29,733 nt of DNA from CAYSEW01 sp964430245 (GTDB lineage: Bacteria > Bacteroidota > Bacteroidia > Flavobacteriales_D > Parvicellaceae). Position numbers and translations under genes: made by a program. Within the stretch, counting starts at the first letter, position 1. Each line of letters begins with the position of its first letter. Below, one piece after another: positions 1 through 8,121 of this stretch. The notes below the pieces were generated by a model. It saw nothing but the letters and a program-made list of their open reading frames with translations. It had not been told where the DNA came from and searched no databases. The DNA lies in NCBI GenBank assembly GCA_964430245.1, contig CAYSEW010000033.1, positions 1-29,733 of the forward strand, read 5' to 3'.

Positions 1-43
1 TAGTGTCCGTTAGGGCGTGTGGGTTCGACTCCCACCTTGGGTA
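1..43 (+). tRNA. tRNA-Leu, 3' part (5' end outside window)
   Basis: Only the 3' half is inside the window. Positions 5-16 form a long variable-arm stem (GTCC/GGGC around a GTTA loop), which marks a class II tRNA. The T arm is at 19-35 (GTGGG, loop TTCGACT, CCCAC). The acceptor 3' strand is CTTGGGT at 36-42, with discriminator A at 43. A long variable arm plus discriminator A indicates Leu rather than Ser, which normally has G. No CCA is encoded. The anticodon lies outside the window, so the isoacceptor is unknown. Confidence 0.85.
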
Positions 44-60
44 CTTCGTACCCAACTTTT
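37..60 (+). terminator. Hairpin terminator sharing the tRNA-Leu acceptor strand
   Basis: TTGGGTAC (37-44) pairs perfectly with GTACCCAA (48-55) around a TTC loop, giving an 8-bp stem followed by CTTTT. Seven bases of the left arm are the tRNA acceptor 3' strand plus the discriminator. The right arm therefore resembles the tRNA's own 5' acceptor strand and could compete with it. The U tract is short, so termination strength is uncertain. Confidence 0.6.
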
Positions 61-86
61 ATTAAGTTAATTATTTGAAATTCAAG

Positions 87-152
87 TAGTTAACTAATTA
101 TTAATTGTGCATTTATTACAACTACTTTTAGAATAGTTAACTTTAATTATTA
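87..152. repeat. Imperfect direct repeat pair downstream of tRNA-Leu
   Basis: TAGTTAACTAATTATTA (87-103) recurs as TAGTTAACTTTAATTATTA (134-152). The copies are identical except for two inserted T residues and start 47 bp apart. Both contain the GTTAAC palindrome. An inverted pair, AAGTAGT (84-90) and ACTACTT (121-127), interleaves with them. The location, between a tRNA 3' end and the first gene, would suit a regulatory site for that gene or an attachment scar. Chance in such AT-rich DNA cannot be excluded. Confidence 0.3.
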
Positions 153-176
153 TATTTTAGATTAAATTAAATTCTT

Positions 177-1295
177 ATGAAAAACTTTTTTAAACTCTTA
201 TTATTTAGCTCTTTTTTTACAAACTGTGCACCATCATCATACTACCAACTTTTTGAAACAAAATCAAACTCATCAGACATTACAAAAGATTTAAAATACG
301 AAGATGAAATCTGTATAATTTCTTATGATTTTTGGAGTGACAAAGGAAGTTCTGGATTTTCAATTTATAACAAATCTGATAAAAATATATTCATAGATAA
401 AAACAAATGTTTTTTCATAAAAAACAAAATAGCTTATGATTATTTTCGAAATAGAACATTTTCATATTCTGAGTCAGTTGGCGCTTCAAATATGGCTACT
501 AAAGCCGTAACTGGGATTAATAAATATGGATATATTCAACAAAATAAAATTGGAGCTGGAATTTCAACTTCCAAAGGTGAGTCAGTAACATATATTGAAA
601 AGGAAGTTGTTTGTATACCGCCAAAAACAATAAAGTTATTCTATGAGTATTCTATTTCAAATTTACCATTTAGACATTGTGACATAAAAAAGTATCCAAA
701 TAAAAAAGATAATTCCTCAGTGTCTTTTAATTATTCAGATAGTCCTGTAAAATTTGGAAATATTATAGTCTATTCCCTTGATGGAAACAACACTGAAAAT
801 TTTATAAATAATGAATTTTATATTAGTAGAATTACTAATTACCCAAGTACAACATTTAAAACTTCTGTAAATGGAATAAACTGTGATAATCCCGATAGTT
901 ATACCACCAACTATGTAAAGGTTTTCAATTTTAAAAGTAAAGACAAATTTTACATTAAATATTCAGGAACAAATTCAGGATGGAACACTTCAATTTTAAC
1001 AGAAAAAAAATCTTCCGAAAATAAGGTTGCTCCTAAGGATAACTCATTCTACAAAGAATATGGTGAAAAACCATCATTAAAAGTTGAAGATGTAAAAGTA
1101 GGTGATGTTTTATATTTCAATTCTAATTTTAGTTCTTCCAAAATTAAATGTGAAGTAACTCAAATAATAAGCTTAGAAAAATTTGAAGTAGAGTATCAAG
1201 ATGGTGTTAATGGCAGAAAAAAGAAAAGAAAAATCAGCTCGAAATATGTTTTATACCTAAATAATGAAGGCAAATATACATATCTTAAAAGGTAA
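177..1295 (+). CDS. Predicted lipoprotein of unknown function
   Basis: The 372-residue product is not recognised. It starts with a short signal peptide (K2, K6, hydrophobic residues 7-14) ending in a lipobox-like FTNC, with Cys17 as probable lipidation site. It is therefore expected in the cell envelope, although the -3 position (Phe) is unusual for a lipobox. Residues about 45-260 are rich in Ser, Asn, Tyr and Lys and look beta-rich. The C-terminal 85 residues begin with a KVGDVLYF segment and continue as short beta strands with a basic GRKKKRK patch, resembling a small beta-barrel of Tudor or KOW type, but this is only an impression. It stands alone on the plus strand after tRNA-Leu. The ATG start is supported by the signal peptide. 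Confidence 0.75.
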   Translation: MKNFFKLLLFSSFFTNCAPSSYYQLFETKSNSSDITKDLKYEDEICIISYDFWSDKGSSGFSIYNKSDKNIFIDKNKCFFIKNKIAYDYFRNRTFSYSESVGASNMATKAVTGINKYGYIQQNKIGAGISTSKGESVTYIEKEVVCIPPKTIKLFYEYSISNLPFRHCDIKKYPNKKDNSSVSFNYSDSPVKFGNIIVYSLDGNNTENFINNEFYISRITNYPSTTFKTSVNGINCDNPDSYTTNYVKVFNFKSKDKFYIKYSGTNSGWNTSILTEKKSSENKVAPKDNSFYKEYGEKPSLKVEDVKVGDVLYFNSNFSSSKIKCEVTQIISLEKFEVEYQDGVNGRKKKRKISSKYVLYLNNEGKYTYLKR

Positions 1296-1348
1296 ATTAT
1301 CTATTAAGAAATCGGGGGAGACAAGTATTAATCTTCAAGCATGAAGTA

Positions 1349-1669
1349 TCACGGATTTATTTTGTGTACTTTATCTAATATCTCGGGACACTTCTCCTCC
1401 ATGGCACTGTAAAGCTCGTAGGTTTTCTCTTCTTCTGTATTTACTTTGTTAAAATCGCTAAGTCCTTCAATGCCATAAAAATCGGTATAGTCCGAATGAT
1501 CTAACAAACATGTTATCCACTTATTATAAGCAGCTACATCTTTTGATGTAAAATCACGATTTTCAGAACATTCGCAAAATGCCTCAGCAGCTTTTCCTGC
1601 TTCTTCGGAATACAAATTACAGGAAGCAAAAACACTAGTCAATACTATAGTGACGACCATTTCTTTCAT
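1349..1669 (-). CDS. Small predicted lipoprotein, cysteine-rich
   Basis: The product, about 106 residues, is of unknown function. The frame is open from 1696, but the Met at 1669 gives a normal lipoprotein signal (MKEMVVTIVLTSVFASC, lipobox FASC), whereas the longer form would put a non-signal stretch in front. I therefore prefer 1669. The mature part is acidic and has conserved-looking cysteines (an AFCECSE motif, then two single Cys), consistent with disulfides in the periplasm. It diverges from the exported protein starting at 1768, with a 98-bp shared upstream region. Confidence 0.6.
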   Translation of the reverse strand: MKEMVVTIVLTSVFASCNLYSEEAGKAAEAFCECSENRDFTSKDVAAYNKWITCLLDHSDYTDFYGIEGLSDFNKVNTEEEKTYELYSAMEEKCPEILDKVHKINP

Positions 1670-1767
1670 TTTACTAAGATAGTTAAATAGTAACACTGAA
1701 TAATTTACACTTGTTCCATTTTTTAAACAATGTATTATATAAATAATGACACATTAAAAACATCCTT

Positions 1768-2247
1768 ATGAAACACTTAACATCCATTCTTTTTATCCTT
1801 ATAAATTTTTTTTCATTTTCACAAGACATCACAGGATTTACAATCATTTCAAATAAAAACTATTATGTCCCAGAAGCAGATAATATCTCTCTAAGAGATG
1901 GGAAAAATGAAGAAAAATCAAATAAAAAAAACATCTTTAGCTTTTCATTTAATGATAGTGTATTTATTCATACACCAATTAATAAAGATGATGTAATTAG
2001 TCAGGTATATAAAATTACATCTGTATTTTCTAAACAAGAGCAAAATGGAGTCTACATGTATTTAATAACCATACAAAGTGGATTGAGTGGTAATTATTAT
2101 ACTTATTATGTAGTATTTAATGGATCCGATTTAAGATTCACTCAGCTTTATGATATTTCTGATGAATCAGAAGAAGAATTAACTTGTAGCGGGGTTCGTT
2201 TTGAAAAACTAACACATACACTTATCAGACCTTATGAAAAATTATAA
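1768..2247 (+). CDS. Predicted secreted protein of unknown function
   Basis: The 159-residue product is not recognised. Residues 1-19 are a signal peptide (positive Lys2, His3, a Leu/Ile/Phe core, then SFSQ with probable cleavage before or after Gln19). The mature part alternates hydrophobic and polar residues, with Tyr-rich strands near residues 90-115, suggesting a small all-beta fold. No catalytic motif is evident. The next gene begins about 30 bp downstream on the same strand, so the two could be co-transcribed, though no functional link is apparent. Confidence 0.65.
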   Translation: MKHLTSILFILINFFSFSQDITGFTIISNKNYYVPEADNISLRDGKNEEKSNKKNIFSFSFNDSVFIHTPINKDDVISQVYKITSVFSKQEQNGVYMYLITIQSGLSGNYYTYYVVFNGSDLRFTQLYDISDESEEELTCSGVRFEKLTHTLIRPYEKL

Positions 2248-2276
2248 GTAACTTGTTAGTTTAAGTTTACTTATTG

Positions 2277-3569
2277 ATGAATCCAAAAGATCGAAGAAAT
2301 TTTCTTAAAATAATGGGGGGCACAGCAGCCGGCATCTCTATTTCTCCATTCTTTAACCTTGCCTATGCTAGTGAGCTAAAAGATGAAATTGCTAAAATTA
2401 ATGGGCTTTCAGCAAAAGAAGTAGCAAAAAAAGAAGATTTCTGGAGCTACATTCAACAGTCCTACACAACTTCTAACACTATTATTAACTTAAACAATGG
2501 TGGAGTAAGTCCTCAACCTAAAGTTGTACAAGATGCATTTGTTCGATTTAATGAAATGAGTAACGAAGCTCCCTCCTATTACATGTGGAGGGTACTAGAT
2601 AAAGGTCGTGAACCCATAAGAGAAAAGCTCGCATTATTGGCAGACTGTTCACCAGAGGAGATCGCTATTAACAGAAATACTACTGAAGCACTTGAAACCA
2701 TCATTTTTGGACTGAATCTAAAAAAAGGAGATGAAGTAGTAGTGTCAAACTTCGACTATCCTAACATGATGAACTCATGGAGACAAAGAGCCAAAAGAGA
2801 TGGAGTGATATTAAAAACCGTACAGCTGGATGCTCCAATGGAAGATGATGATGAAATCTTAAAAAGGTACGAACAGGCCATTACATCCAAGACCAAGATC
2901 GTTCATATTACCCATATGATCAACTGGACAGGACAGATATTACCCGCAAAAGCCATAACACAAATGGCACACGATAAAGGTGCTGAAGTGATCTTAGATG
3001 GAGCCCACAGCTTTGCTCATATTGATTACAGCATTCGTGATATTAATTGCGATTATTATGGTACTAGCTTGCATAAATGGCTATGTGCTCCTTTTGGAAC
3101 TGGTTTCCTATTTGTTAAAAAAGAAAAGATCAGCAAGCTATGGACCCTGTTTTCTAATGAAGACCCCAATAGTAATGACATAAGAAAATTTGAAGCTTTG
3201 GGAACACGCTCCTTTCCAACCGAACAAGGAATAGGAAACGCCATTGATTTTCACAATAGCATAGGCATTCAGAGAAAGCAGGAAAGATTGAATTATTTAA
3301 AAAATTATTGGATCGGAAAAATAAAAGACAACCCTAATATTATACTTTACACTTCTGTTCTTACTCGCTATTCCTGTGCAATTGCAACATTTGGAATCAA
3401 AGGAAAAGATCCACTTGATATTGGCGTAGAATTATTTCAGAAATACAAGATCCATACTACCAGTATAGATCACGAAGGTGTAAAAGGTGTTAGAATTACT
3501 CCTCATGTATATACCACTTTAAATGACCTTGATAAATTAATAATGGCCATAAATGATTTAGCCTCTTAA
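2277..3569 (+). CDS. Tat-exported class V aminotransferase-fold PLP protein
   Basis: A PLP-dependent enzyme of fold type I, class V (the cysteine desulfurase / isopenicillin N epimerase-like group). From the ATG at 2277 (a TTG lies just before it) residues 6-11 are RRNFLK, a twin-arginine motif. A Gly/Ala-rich hydrophobic stretch and an AYA cleavage-like site follow, so export of the folded, cofactor-loaded protein by Tat is expected. Family features seen: N-T-T-E-A near 134, a D-Y-P segment near 160, D241 in LDGAHSFAHID (pyridine-nitrogen Asp) and K267 in SLHKW (Schiff base). The loop that carries the active-site Cys in SufS/CsdB has no Cys here, so a desulfurase role is unlikely. Epimerase, lyase or transaminase activity cannot be told apart. 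Length is 430 residues, normal for the family plus a signal. Confidence 0.85.
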   Translation: MNPKDRRNFLKIMGGTAAGISISPFFNLAYASELKDEIAKINGLSAKEVAKKEDFWSYIQQSYTTSNTIINLNNGGVSPQPKVVQDAFVRFNEMSNEAPSYYMWRVLDKGREPIREKLALLADCSPEEIAINRNTTEALETIIFGLNLKKGDEVVVSNFDYPNMMNSWRQRAKRDGVILKTVQLDAPMEDDDEILKRYEQAITSKTKIVHITHMINWTGQILPAKAITQMAHDKGAEVILDGAHSFAHIDYSIRDINCDYYGTSLHKWLCAPFGTGFLFVKKEKISKLWTLFSNEDPNSNDIRKFEALGTRSFPTEQGIGNAIDFHNSIGIQRKQERLNYLKNYWIGKIKDNPNIILYTSVLTRYSCAIATFGIKGKDPLDIGVELFQKYKIHTTSIDHEGVKGVRITPHVYTTLNDLDKLIMAINDLAS

Positions 3570-3672
3570 TTGTAAATTGTAAATAAAAAATAGACCTATT
3601 CATCCAATTAATTAAACTTTAACTATATAACTTATATATAACAATTGAAATAAAAACATAAAACAATAGATT

Positions 3673-3942
3673 ATGAAAAAAGACACAACACTTAAAGTAA
3701 TTCTAGGAATCATTGCAATAAACCTAACTCTATTGACTTTGGACCAGCTTGATCTATTCCCAAAAAGTTATGCAAGTGAAACTAGCCAACCAATAAATAC
3801 AAATTATGGCCTTGTCCCTTTAAATGAGGACGGATCCATTACTGTTAAGCTAGATGAAGCTGCAATAATGGATATTAATATTCATTCTTTTAAAGGAAAG
3901 GACTTTTTTGAAGCAGTTCCTGTATTTATCATGAATAAATAA
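3673..3942 (+). CDS. Small membrane-anchored or secreted protein, unknown function
   Basis: The 89-residue product is unrecognised. Lys2, Lys3 and Lys8 precede a hydrophobic segment (residues 9-24), followed by LDQLDLFPKSYASE, so it is either cleaved near the YAS-E site or remains as a single-pass anchor. The soluble remainder has a proline-containing strand-like segment (YGLVPLNEDGSITVKL) and ends in hydrophobic strands. Its stop codon lies 7 bp from the convergent DUF1569 gene. The 103 bp upstream is very AT-rich and shows no clear promoter element. Confidence 0.6.
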   Translation: MKKDTTLKVILGIIAINLTLLTLDQLDLFPKSYASETSQPINTNYGLVPLNEDGSITVKLDEAAIMDINIHSFKGKDFFEAVPVFIMNK

Positions 3943-3949
3943 AAGATAA

Positions 3950-4378
3950 CTACATTAAACCGAATTGATGGAAGTGATGACTGGTATGATGTGCTACCAA
4001 TTTTTTAACAAGACCTGCGCTCACCCTACCATATAATGGATGATCTACTTTTCCTTTTAAATTAGCTATCATGTTGAGTTGTTCTATCAGCTTTTGTTTC
4101 TCAGCATCAAAATCAATGGATGGATCATCTACCTTAATCTTACTATAAGTTCTCAAATTCTTAGGTGCCTGTGTATAATCTTTAGAGAGTATGTATTTAA
4201 TAAAAATTGGAGATAATAGTCTAGAAATTCCTCTCATTAGCCATGGAACCTCAATTTTATTCACATAAAGATCGATAAATAAATTACAATGATTCACCAT
4301 TTGAGATGCATTCATCTTTCCCCACTTAGGTAAATCTTCTTTTTTTAAATCTTTTAAGTTGATTATTAACCTATCCAT
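3950..4378 (-). CDS. DUF1569 / DinB-like four-helix protein
   Basis: The 142-residue cytoplasmic protein has no signal. The N-terminal region, with a W-G-K-M...QMVNHC pattern (His30), and the C-terminal histidine cluster HHTSHHFHQFG (residues 130-140) fit the DUF1569 branch of the DinB superfamily. These are four-helix proteins that bind a metal through three histidines. DinB-like enzymes include thiol-dependent transferases, but the reaction here is unknown. It is the last gene of the long minus-strand run and starts 4 bp after the TonB-C gene stops, so co-transcription is likely. Confidence 0.7.
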   Translation of the reverse strand: MDRLIINLKDLKKEDLPKWGKMNASQMVNHCNLFIDLYVNKIEVPWLMRGISRLLSPIFIKYILSKDYTQAPKNLRTYSKIKVDDPSIDFDAEKQKLIEQLNMIANLKGKVDHPLYGRVSAGLVKKLVAHHTSHHFHQFGLM

Positions 4379-4382
4379 AGAT

Positions 4383-4976
4383 TTATTTCATTTGATCTTC
4401 CATCTCTTTTATTTCTAATTTAGAAAGGCCAGTTTCTTTAGAAATTTTATTGATCTTATAACCCTTCTCAAGCATTGCTTTAGCTTTTGATATTTTATCC
4501 TCCTTATTATGGGTAGAATTCCCTGCATCTAACTTGAATTTAATGGGAAGGGTATATCTACTATTGACAGGCACTCCTCTTTGGATACCAGGCTCCCAAT
4601 TGGGCATCATTTTAATGACACGAATAGCTTCATTATCTAATGGTGAACCAACCCCTCTAAGCACCTTCACATCTCTCACAGATCCATCTTTCCAAATTAC
4701 AAACTGAACGTACACTCTACCCTGCATACCTTGTTCTAAAGCAACTGAAGGATAATTAATGTTTTTTGATAAAAAATTCATCATCTCCACTTGGCCACCT
4801 GGAAATTCAGGCATTTTTTCGACAACATCAAAAACCAGATTAGTATCTTCTTTTGATTTTACTTTAATTGTATTTACTACTGAATCTTCATTAGGCACTG
4901 ACTGATCAACTTGAGCATTACCATTGATTTCAATTAATAAGATGAAGATAACTGTTATTAATATTCTATTATTCAT
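4383..4976 (-). CDS. Exported TonB C-terminal domain protein with HTH-like tail
   Basis: The 197-residue product has a signal peptide (residues 1-21, ending NGNAQ), then an acidic spacer, the PEFPGG motif at 56-61 typical of Bacteroidota TonB-C proteins, and a TonB C-terminal domain (about 62-149: INYP, GRVYVQFVIWKDG, and a terminal KFKLD strand). It lacks the N-terminal transmembrane anchor and Pro-rich periplasmic arm of a true TonB, so energy transduction from ExbBD is doubtful. Residues about 160-197 are an unusual basic helical tail, KGYKINKISKETGLSKLE, resembling a helix-turn-helix of the 'how many residues until the next helix' type seen in recombinases. Its role in an exported protein is unknown. 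Confidence 0.8.
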   Translation of the reverse strand: MNNRILITVIFILLIEINGNAQVDQSVPNEDSVVNTIKVKSKEDTNLVFDVVEKMPEFPGGQVEMMNFLSKNINYPSVALEQGMQGRVYVQFVIWKDGSVRDVKVLRGVGSPLDNEAIRVIKMMPNWEPGIQRGVPVNSRYTLPIKFKLDAGNSTHNKEDKISKAKAMLEKGYKINKISKETGLSKLEIKEMEDQMK

Positions 4977-5023
4977 TTTAATATTTTTAATTGCAAACGC
5001 ACAATTATTATACCAGAAAATAA

Positions 5024-6646
5024 CTAGAAAGAAGGACAGCTTATGGTCCTGAATTGTTTACTAGTCACCACTCTTTTATTTTTAGGATATCTAATGGTAT
5101 AAGAAAGCTCATAGGCTTTAAGCTCACTAGAATCAAGGTTGAATTTCCAGGTCAATTTACCAGTATCCTCATTTTCATTGGCATTAGATTTATTCTGTAC
5201 ACCTACAGAAATATCACCATTTTTAGAAATGGGATATTGGTCCTGAATTTCAATCTGAATGGGTGATTGATGCATGTTTTTTAACTTGATCTCATATACA
5301 TAACTTTCTTTACGTTGGGTTCCAATAAACGATCTGCTACTAAAATCTTTTTTCTCATTTCTTTCGATAAGTACTTTCTGATCCCTTCCCAAGGAAATAT
5401 CCATAGTGTCATCGAAATTAAGTGTATTGATCTGGGATTTACCTACATATCTATTGTCTAAATAAACATTTGCAGGTCCTTCAATTAAATTAAGGTCTTC
5501 CCATCCTGTTACCCTAGCAAGTAAAAAGGCATTTCTTTCAATTTTAGGCACAGCAAAATGTGAATATTCTGCTTTTAAAATAGATTCAGAAATATCGATA
5601 AGATAAGGTTTTGAATTACAAGGAATGGTATAAGGCTCATCAATATCAAAGTCCACACTTACTTCAGACACTAAAACTTCTTTAAAAGCTACAGCATTAT
5701 CTTCTGTCTGAATAGAATTTCTAACCTGCATATCGTTATATCTTTTGGTATTTAAAGCCTTACCATTACTTCTAAAATCTCGGTAATTATCAAAATCCAG
5801 AAACCATGTTAACAGCTCTGGCTTACTTGCTGATCTATAGGGGTCTGCTGTAGAAAGAATTAATTTTACTTTATCCCAATTAATAGCAGTATTATTAAAT
5901 GCTTTGGCTTTATATTTAAGAGTAATCGGACTCGATATATCTTTTGCAATTATATCATATACCGGCTCCCATCCTGCCCTATCGACAAGATATTTTAAGT
6001 CAAATAATGAGCTAATATCATTTGGAGTTTCAACCAATATTTTAACATCATATCTTTTATTGTTATTGGTATAGTTCAATTCCCTAAGGGTTTGATTTAG
6101 TTTCCCTGACTTAATATTCAATTCTTTATTTACTTTACCCAACCTAGACAATTCTTTGTTTATTCTAAGAATATTAGAATAAAAGAAATCTCTAGCTTTA
6201 TTAAGCTCATCCACATTAACTCCAGTCTGTGAACCACCAATACTTTGATTTTGTAGCAACATATTCTTTTCAGAATTATATGCATTCTGCTGATCTGCAT
6301 TGGCTTGTATTAAAGTTGTAATAAGTTCCAATGAATCTTTAATTGATTTTATTCTTGGTTCAAGCACATGTATATTTAAATAATTTAGCTCTTGTGTAAT
6401 AGATAAAATTCTTACTCCATCTTGTACTTTAAGCTGAATAGTAGAGGGATCCATTAAAGGGGATATTCCTTCAAAAATTATTTCTGTTTTCCCTTTTTTA
6501 AGCTGCACCTTCTCTGACCTACTAACCTGAGCGCCTGACAAATACACAGTAACCTGATCAATAGATGTTTGTACACTTTTCGTTGTATATTGACTGAATG
6601 TAGTTAACATTGGAAAAGCAAGAAGGAGGGTGATTAGTTGTTTCAT
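5024..6646 (-). CDS. MuiA-family (DUF4139) exported protein
   Basis: The 540-residue product has a signal peptide ending TTFSQ (about residue 19). The N-terminal domain (about 25-110) has IDQVTVYLSGAQVSR and a 'KKGKTEIIFEGISPLMDPSTIQ' type segment cut here for length; it matches the DUF4140 N-terminal part of the mucoidy-inhibitor A family. A helical, coiled-coil-like section (about 115-195) follows, then a long DUF4139 beta-rich domain to the end, containing the PANVYLDNRYVGKS and YEIKLKN segments. The family is named for a suppressor of mucoidy in enterics; its biochemical role is unknown. It starts 17 bp after the T9SS cargo gene stops. Confidence 0.8.
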   Translation of the reverse strand: MKQLITLLLAFPMLTTFSQYTTKSVQTSIDQVTVYLSGAQVSRSEKVQLKKGKTEIIFEGISPLMDPSTIQLKVQDGVRILSITQELNYLNIHVLEPRIKSIKDSLELITTLIQANADQQNAYNSEKNMLLQNQSIGGSQTGVNVDELNKARDFFYSNILRINKELSRLGKVNKELNIKSGKLNQTLRELNYTNNNKRYDVKILVETPNDISSLFDLKYLVDRAGWEPVYDIIAKDISSPITLKYKAKAFNNTAINWDKVKLILSTADPYRSASKPELLTWFLDFDNYRDFRSNGKALNTKRYNDMQVRNSIQTEDNAVAFKEVLVSEVSVDFDIDEPYTIPCNSKPYLIDISESILKAEYSHFAVPKIERNAFLLARVTGWEDLNLIEGPANVYLDNRYVGKSQINTLNFDDTMDISLGRDQKVLIERNEKKDFSSRSFIGTQRKESYVYEIKLKNMHQSPIQIEIQDQYPISKNGDISVGVQNKSNANENEDTGKLTWKFNLDSSELKAYELSYTIRYPKNKRVVTSKQFRTISCPSF

Positions 6647-6663
6647 GATCTTAGATTTTTAAT

Positions 6664-8121
6664 TTACTCAGATATTAATTTGATATTATCTCTTATTTCA
6701 CCATCAATACTAAGAGAGAGTAAATAAACTCCTTTAATATCAGGTAGCGAAATCTCAATTGATTGATTGTTTAAATAATCTACAGAAAACGTATTAACCT
6801 TCTTTCCACTAATATCAGAAATAATTAATTCAATAGATTTTCCCTTAGGACTATTTAACAGATCAATATAAACGACTCCCTTATTGGGATTAGGATAAAC
6901 ACTTAACATTTTAGTGGTGTTTTTTTCATTAATATCAACTGGGCTAATAGTTGCTGTCATGTACTTAACAGTATTGGTCTTGTCATCCTGAAAAACTATA
7001 TGGAAGACTCCATTTGCATAAGCAATATCTGGATTAAGCTGATTTCCTTGTACTTCTTGATTCAAAATAACACCAGTACTTTCAATTGTATTACTACTAT
7101 TTAATGAATAAGCTATGTATACATCATAATTCCCACCACTGTATTCCTGATAAACTAATCCAAATACCTGATCATCTCCAGCAATTCTTGGGAAATTCTG
7201 AACAACACCATTAGAACTAGAAGAACTTACCTCAACATTAGACCCTACACTCCCATCATTTAGATTGGAAACCCCTAATAACACCCTTGTTTGTCCTGAT
7301 CCTCCAGACATCCAGGTAGTTAATAATGAATCTCCTCTAATAAGACCATGTGGTGCTGAGGAAGGACATGCATTTAAATTCCAGCTAGAAAAGTCAATAT
7401 CTGAACCATTAAAACTTATTCCATCGTCTATAGAATAAGTAGCCCATACATCTCTAATATTATTCTCATTGTTCCTGAACAATGCAACCTGATAATCGTT
7501 ATTGGCAACTATTTCTGGAGGACAACAATCACACACCTCATCACCTGTTATAGAATTACTTGCACTAACAGCTGGCTCCCAAGAGACACCACCATCTAGA
7601 CTATTAGTCACCACATAATTAGGGTTTGTCCATCCAGGATCATGATCCATAAAAACAACCATTGGATTCCCCATTGGGTTAGCGCCTATTGAAGAGAATC
7701 TATTTAATCCACTATTATCACCTACATTCACCGTATCTGAAAAGGTAACACCTCCATCACTAGATTTCATTGAGAATATCTTATACCCATTTACATTAGC
7801 ATCAAAAATAACCCATAAATCATCTCCATTAGATGCAATATCTGGCCCAGTCCAAGTCGCACAATAAGGATCAACTCCAGCAGGACTTACTTGTATTGGT
7901 GTATTAAAAGAAGTGCCATTGTACCTAGCTAAATAAACAGGATTGGAACCAGCACTTCCCCAAATAACAACAGGAATATCATTTTGAGTTAAGACAACTC
8001 TAGGCCTTAAATTATCATACCCTGTTGCAATATCAACAGGTGTTGTTAAAATAAGTGATTGACCAAATATGTATTGAAACTTGATGATCAAGATGAATAC
8101 TAATGTATTTCTAAGCATCAT
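6664..8121 (-). CDS. T9SS-secreted sialidase-fold (BNR repeat) protein
   Basis: The 485-residue product has a signal peptide (cleavage near FGQ21) and, at its C-terminus (about 405-485), a type A T9SS sorting domain with the LSVYPNPNKG motif. It is thus expected to cross the outer membrane by type IX secretion and be anchored or released at the surface. The body contains Asp-box (BNR) repeats, S-x-D-G-G-x-[TS]-[FW], near 120-128 and 174-182, plus a degenerate copy further on, indicating a six-bladed sialidase-type propeller. A CDCCPPE cluster at 197-203 is unusual. The conserved arginine triad of true sialidases cannot be placed, so enzyme activity is uncertain. Its start overlaps the preceding stop by one base (TAATG), implying translational coupling. 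Confidence 0.85.
   Translation of the reverse strand: MMLRNTLVFILIIKFQYIFGQSLILTTPVDIATGYDNLRPRVVLTQNDIPVVIWGSAGSNPVYLARYNGTSFNTPIQVSPAGVDPYCATWTGPDIASNGDDLWVIFDANVNGYKIFSMKSSDGGVTFSDTVNVGDNSGLNRFSSIGANPMGNPMVVFMDHDPGWTNPNYVVTNSLDGGVSWEPAVSASNSITGDEVCDCCPPEIVANNDYQVALFRNNENNIRDVWATYSIDDGISFNGSDIDFSSWNLNACPSSAPHGLIRGDSLLTTWMSGGSGQTRVLLGVSNLNDGSVGSNVEVSSSSSNGVVQNFPRIAGDDQVFGLVYQEYSGGNYDVYIAYSLNSSNTIESTGVILNQEVQGNQLNPDIAYANGVFHIVFQDDKTNTVKYMTATISPVDINEKNTTKMLSVYPNPNKGVVYIDLLNSPKGKSIELIISDISGKKVNTFSVDYLNNQSIEISLPDIKGVYLLSLSIDGEIRDNIKLISE

Noticed and set aside
1349..1696. Start of the small lipoprotein gene at 1696
   Set aside because: The Met at 1669 gives a normal lipoprotein signal, whereas the longer form adds a stretch that does not fit one.
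2274..2279. TTG at 2274 as start of the PLP enzyme
   Set aside because: The ATG immediately after it is the more usual start and leaves the Tat signal unchanged.
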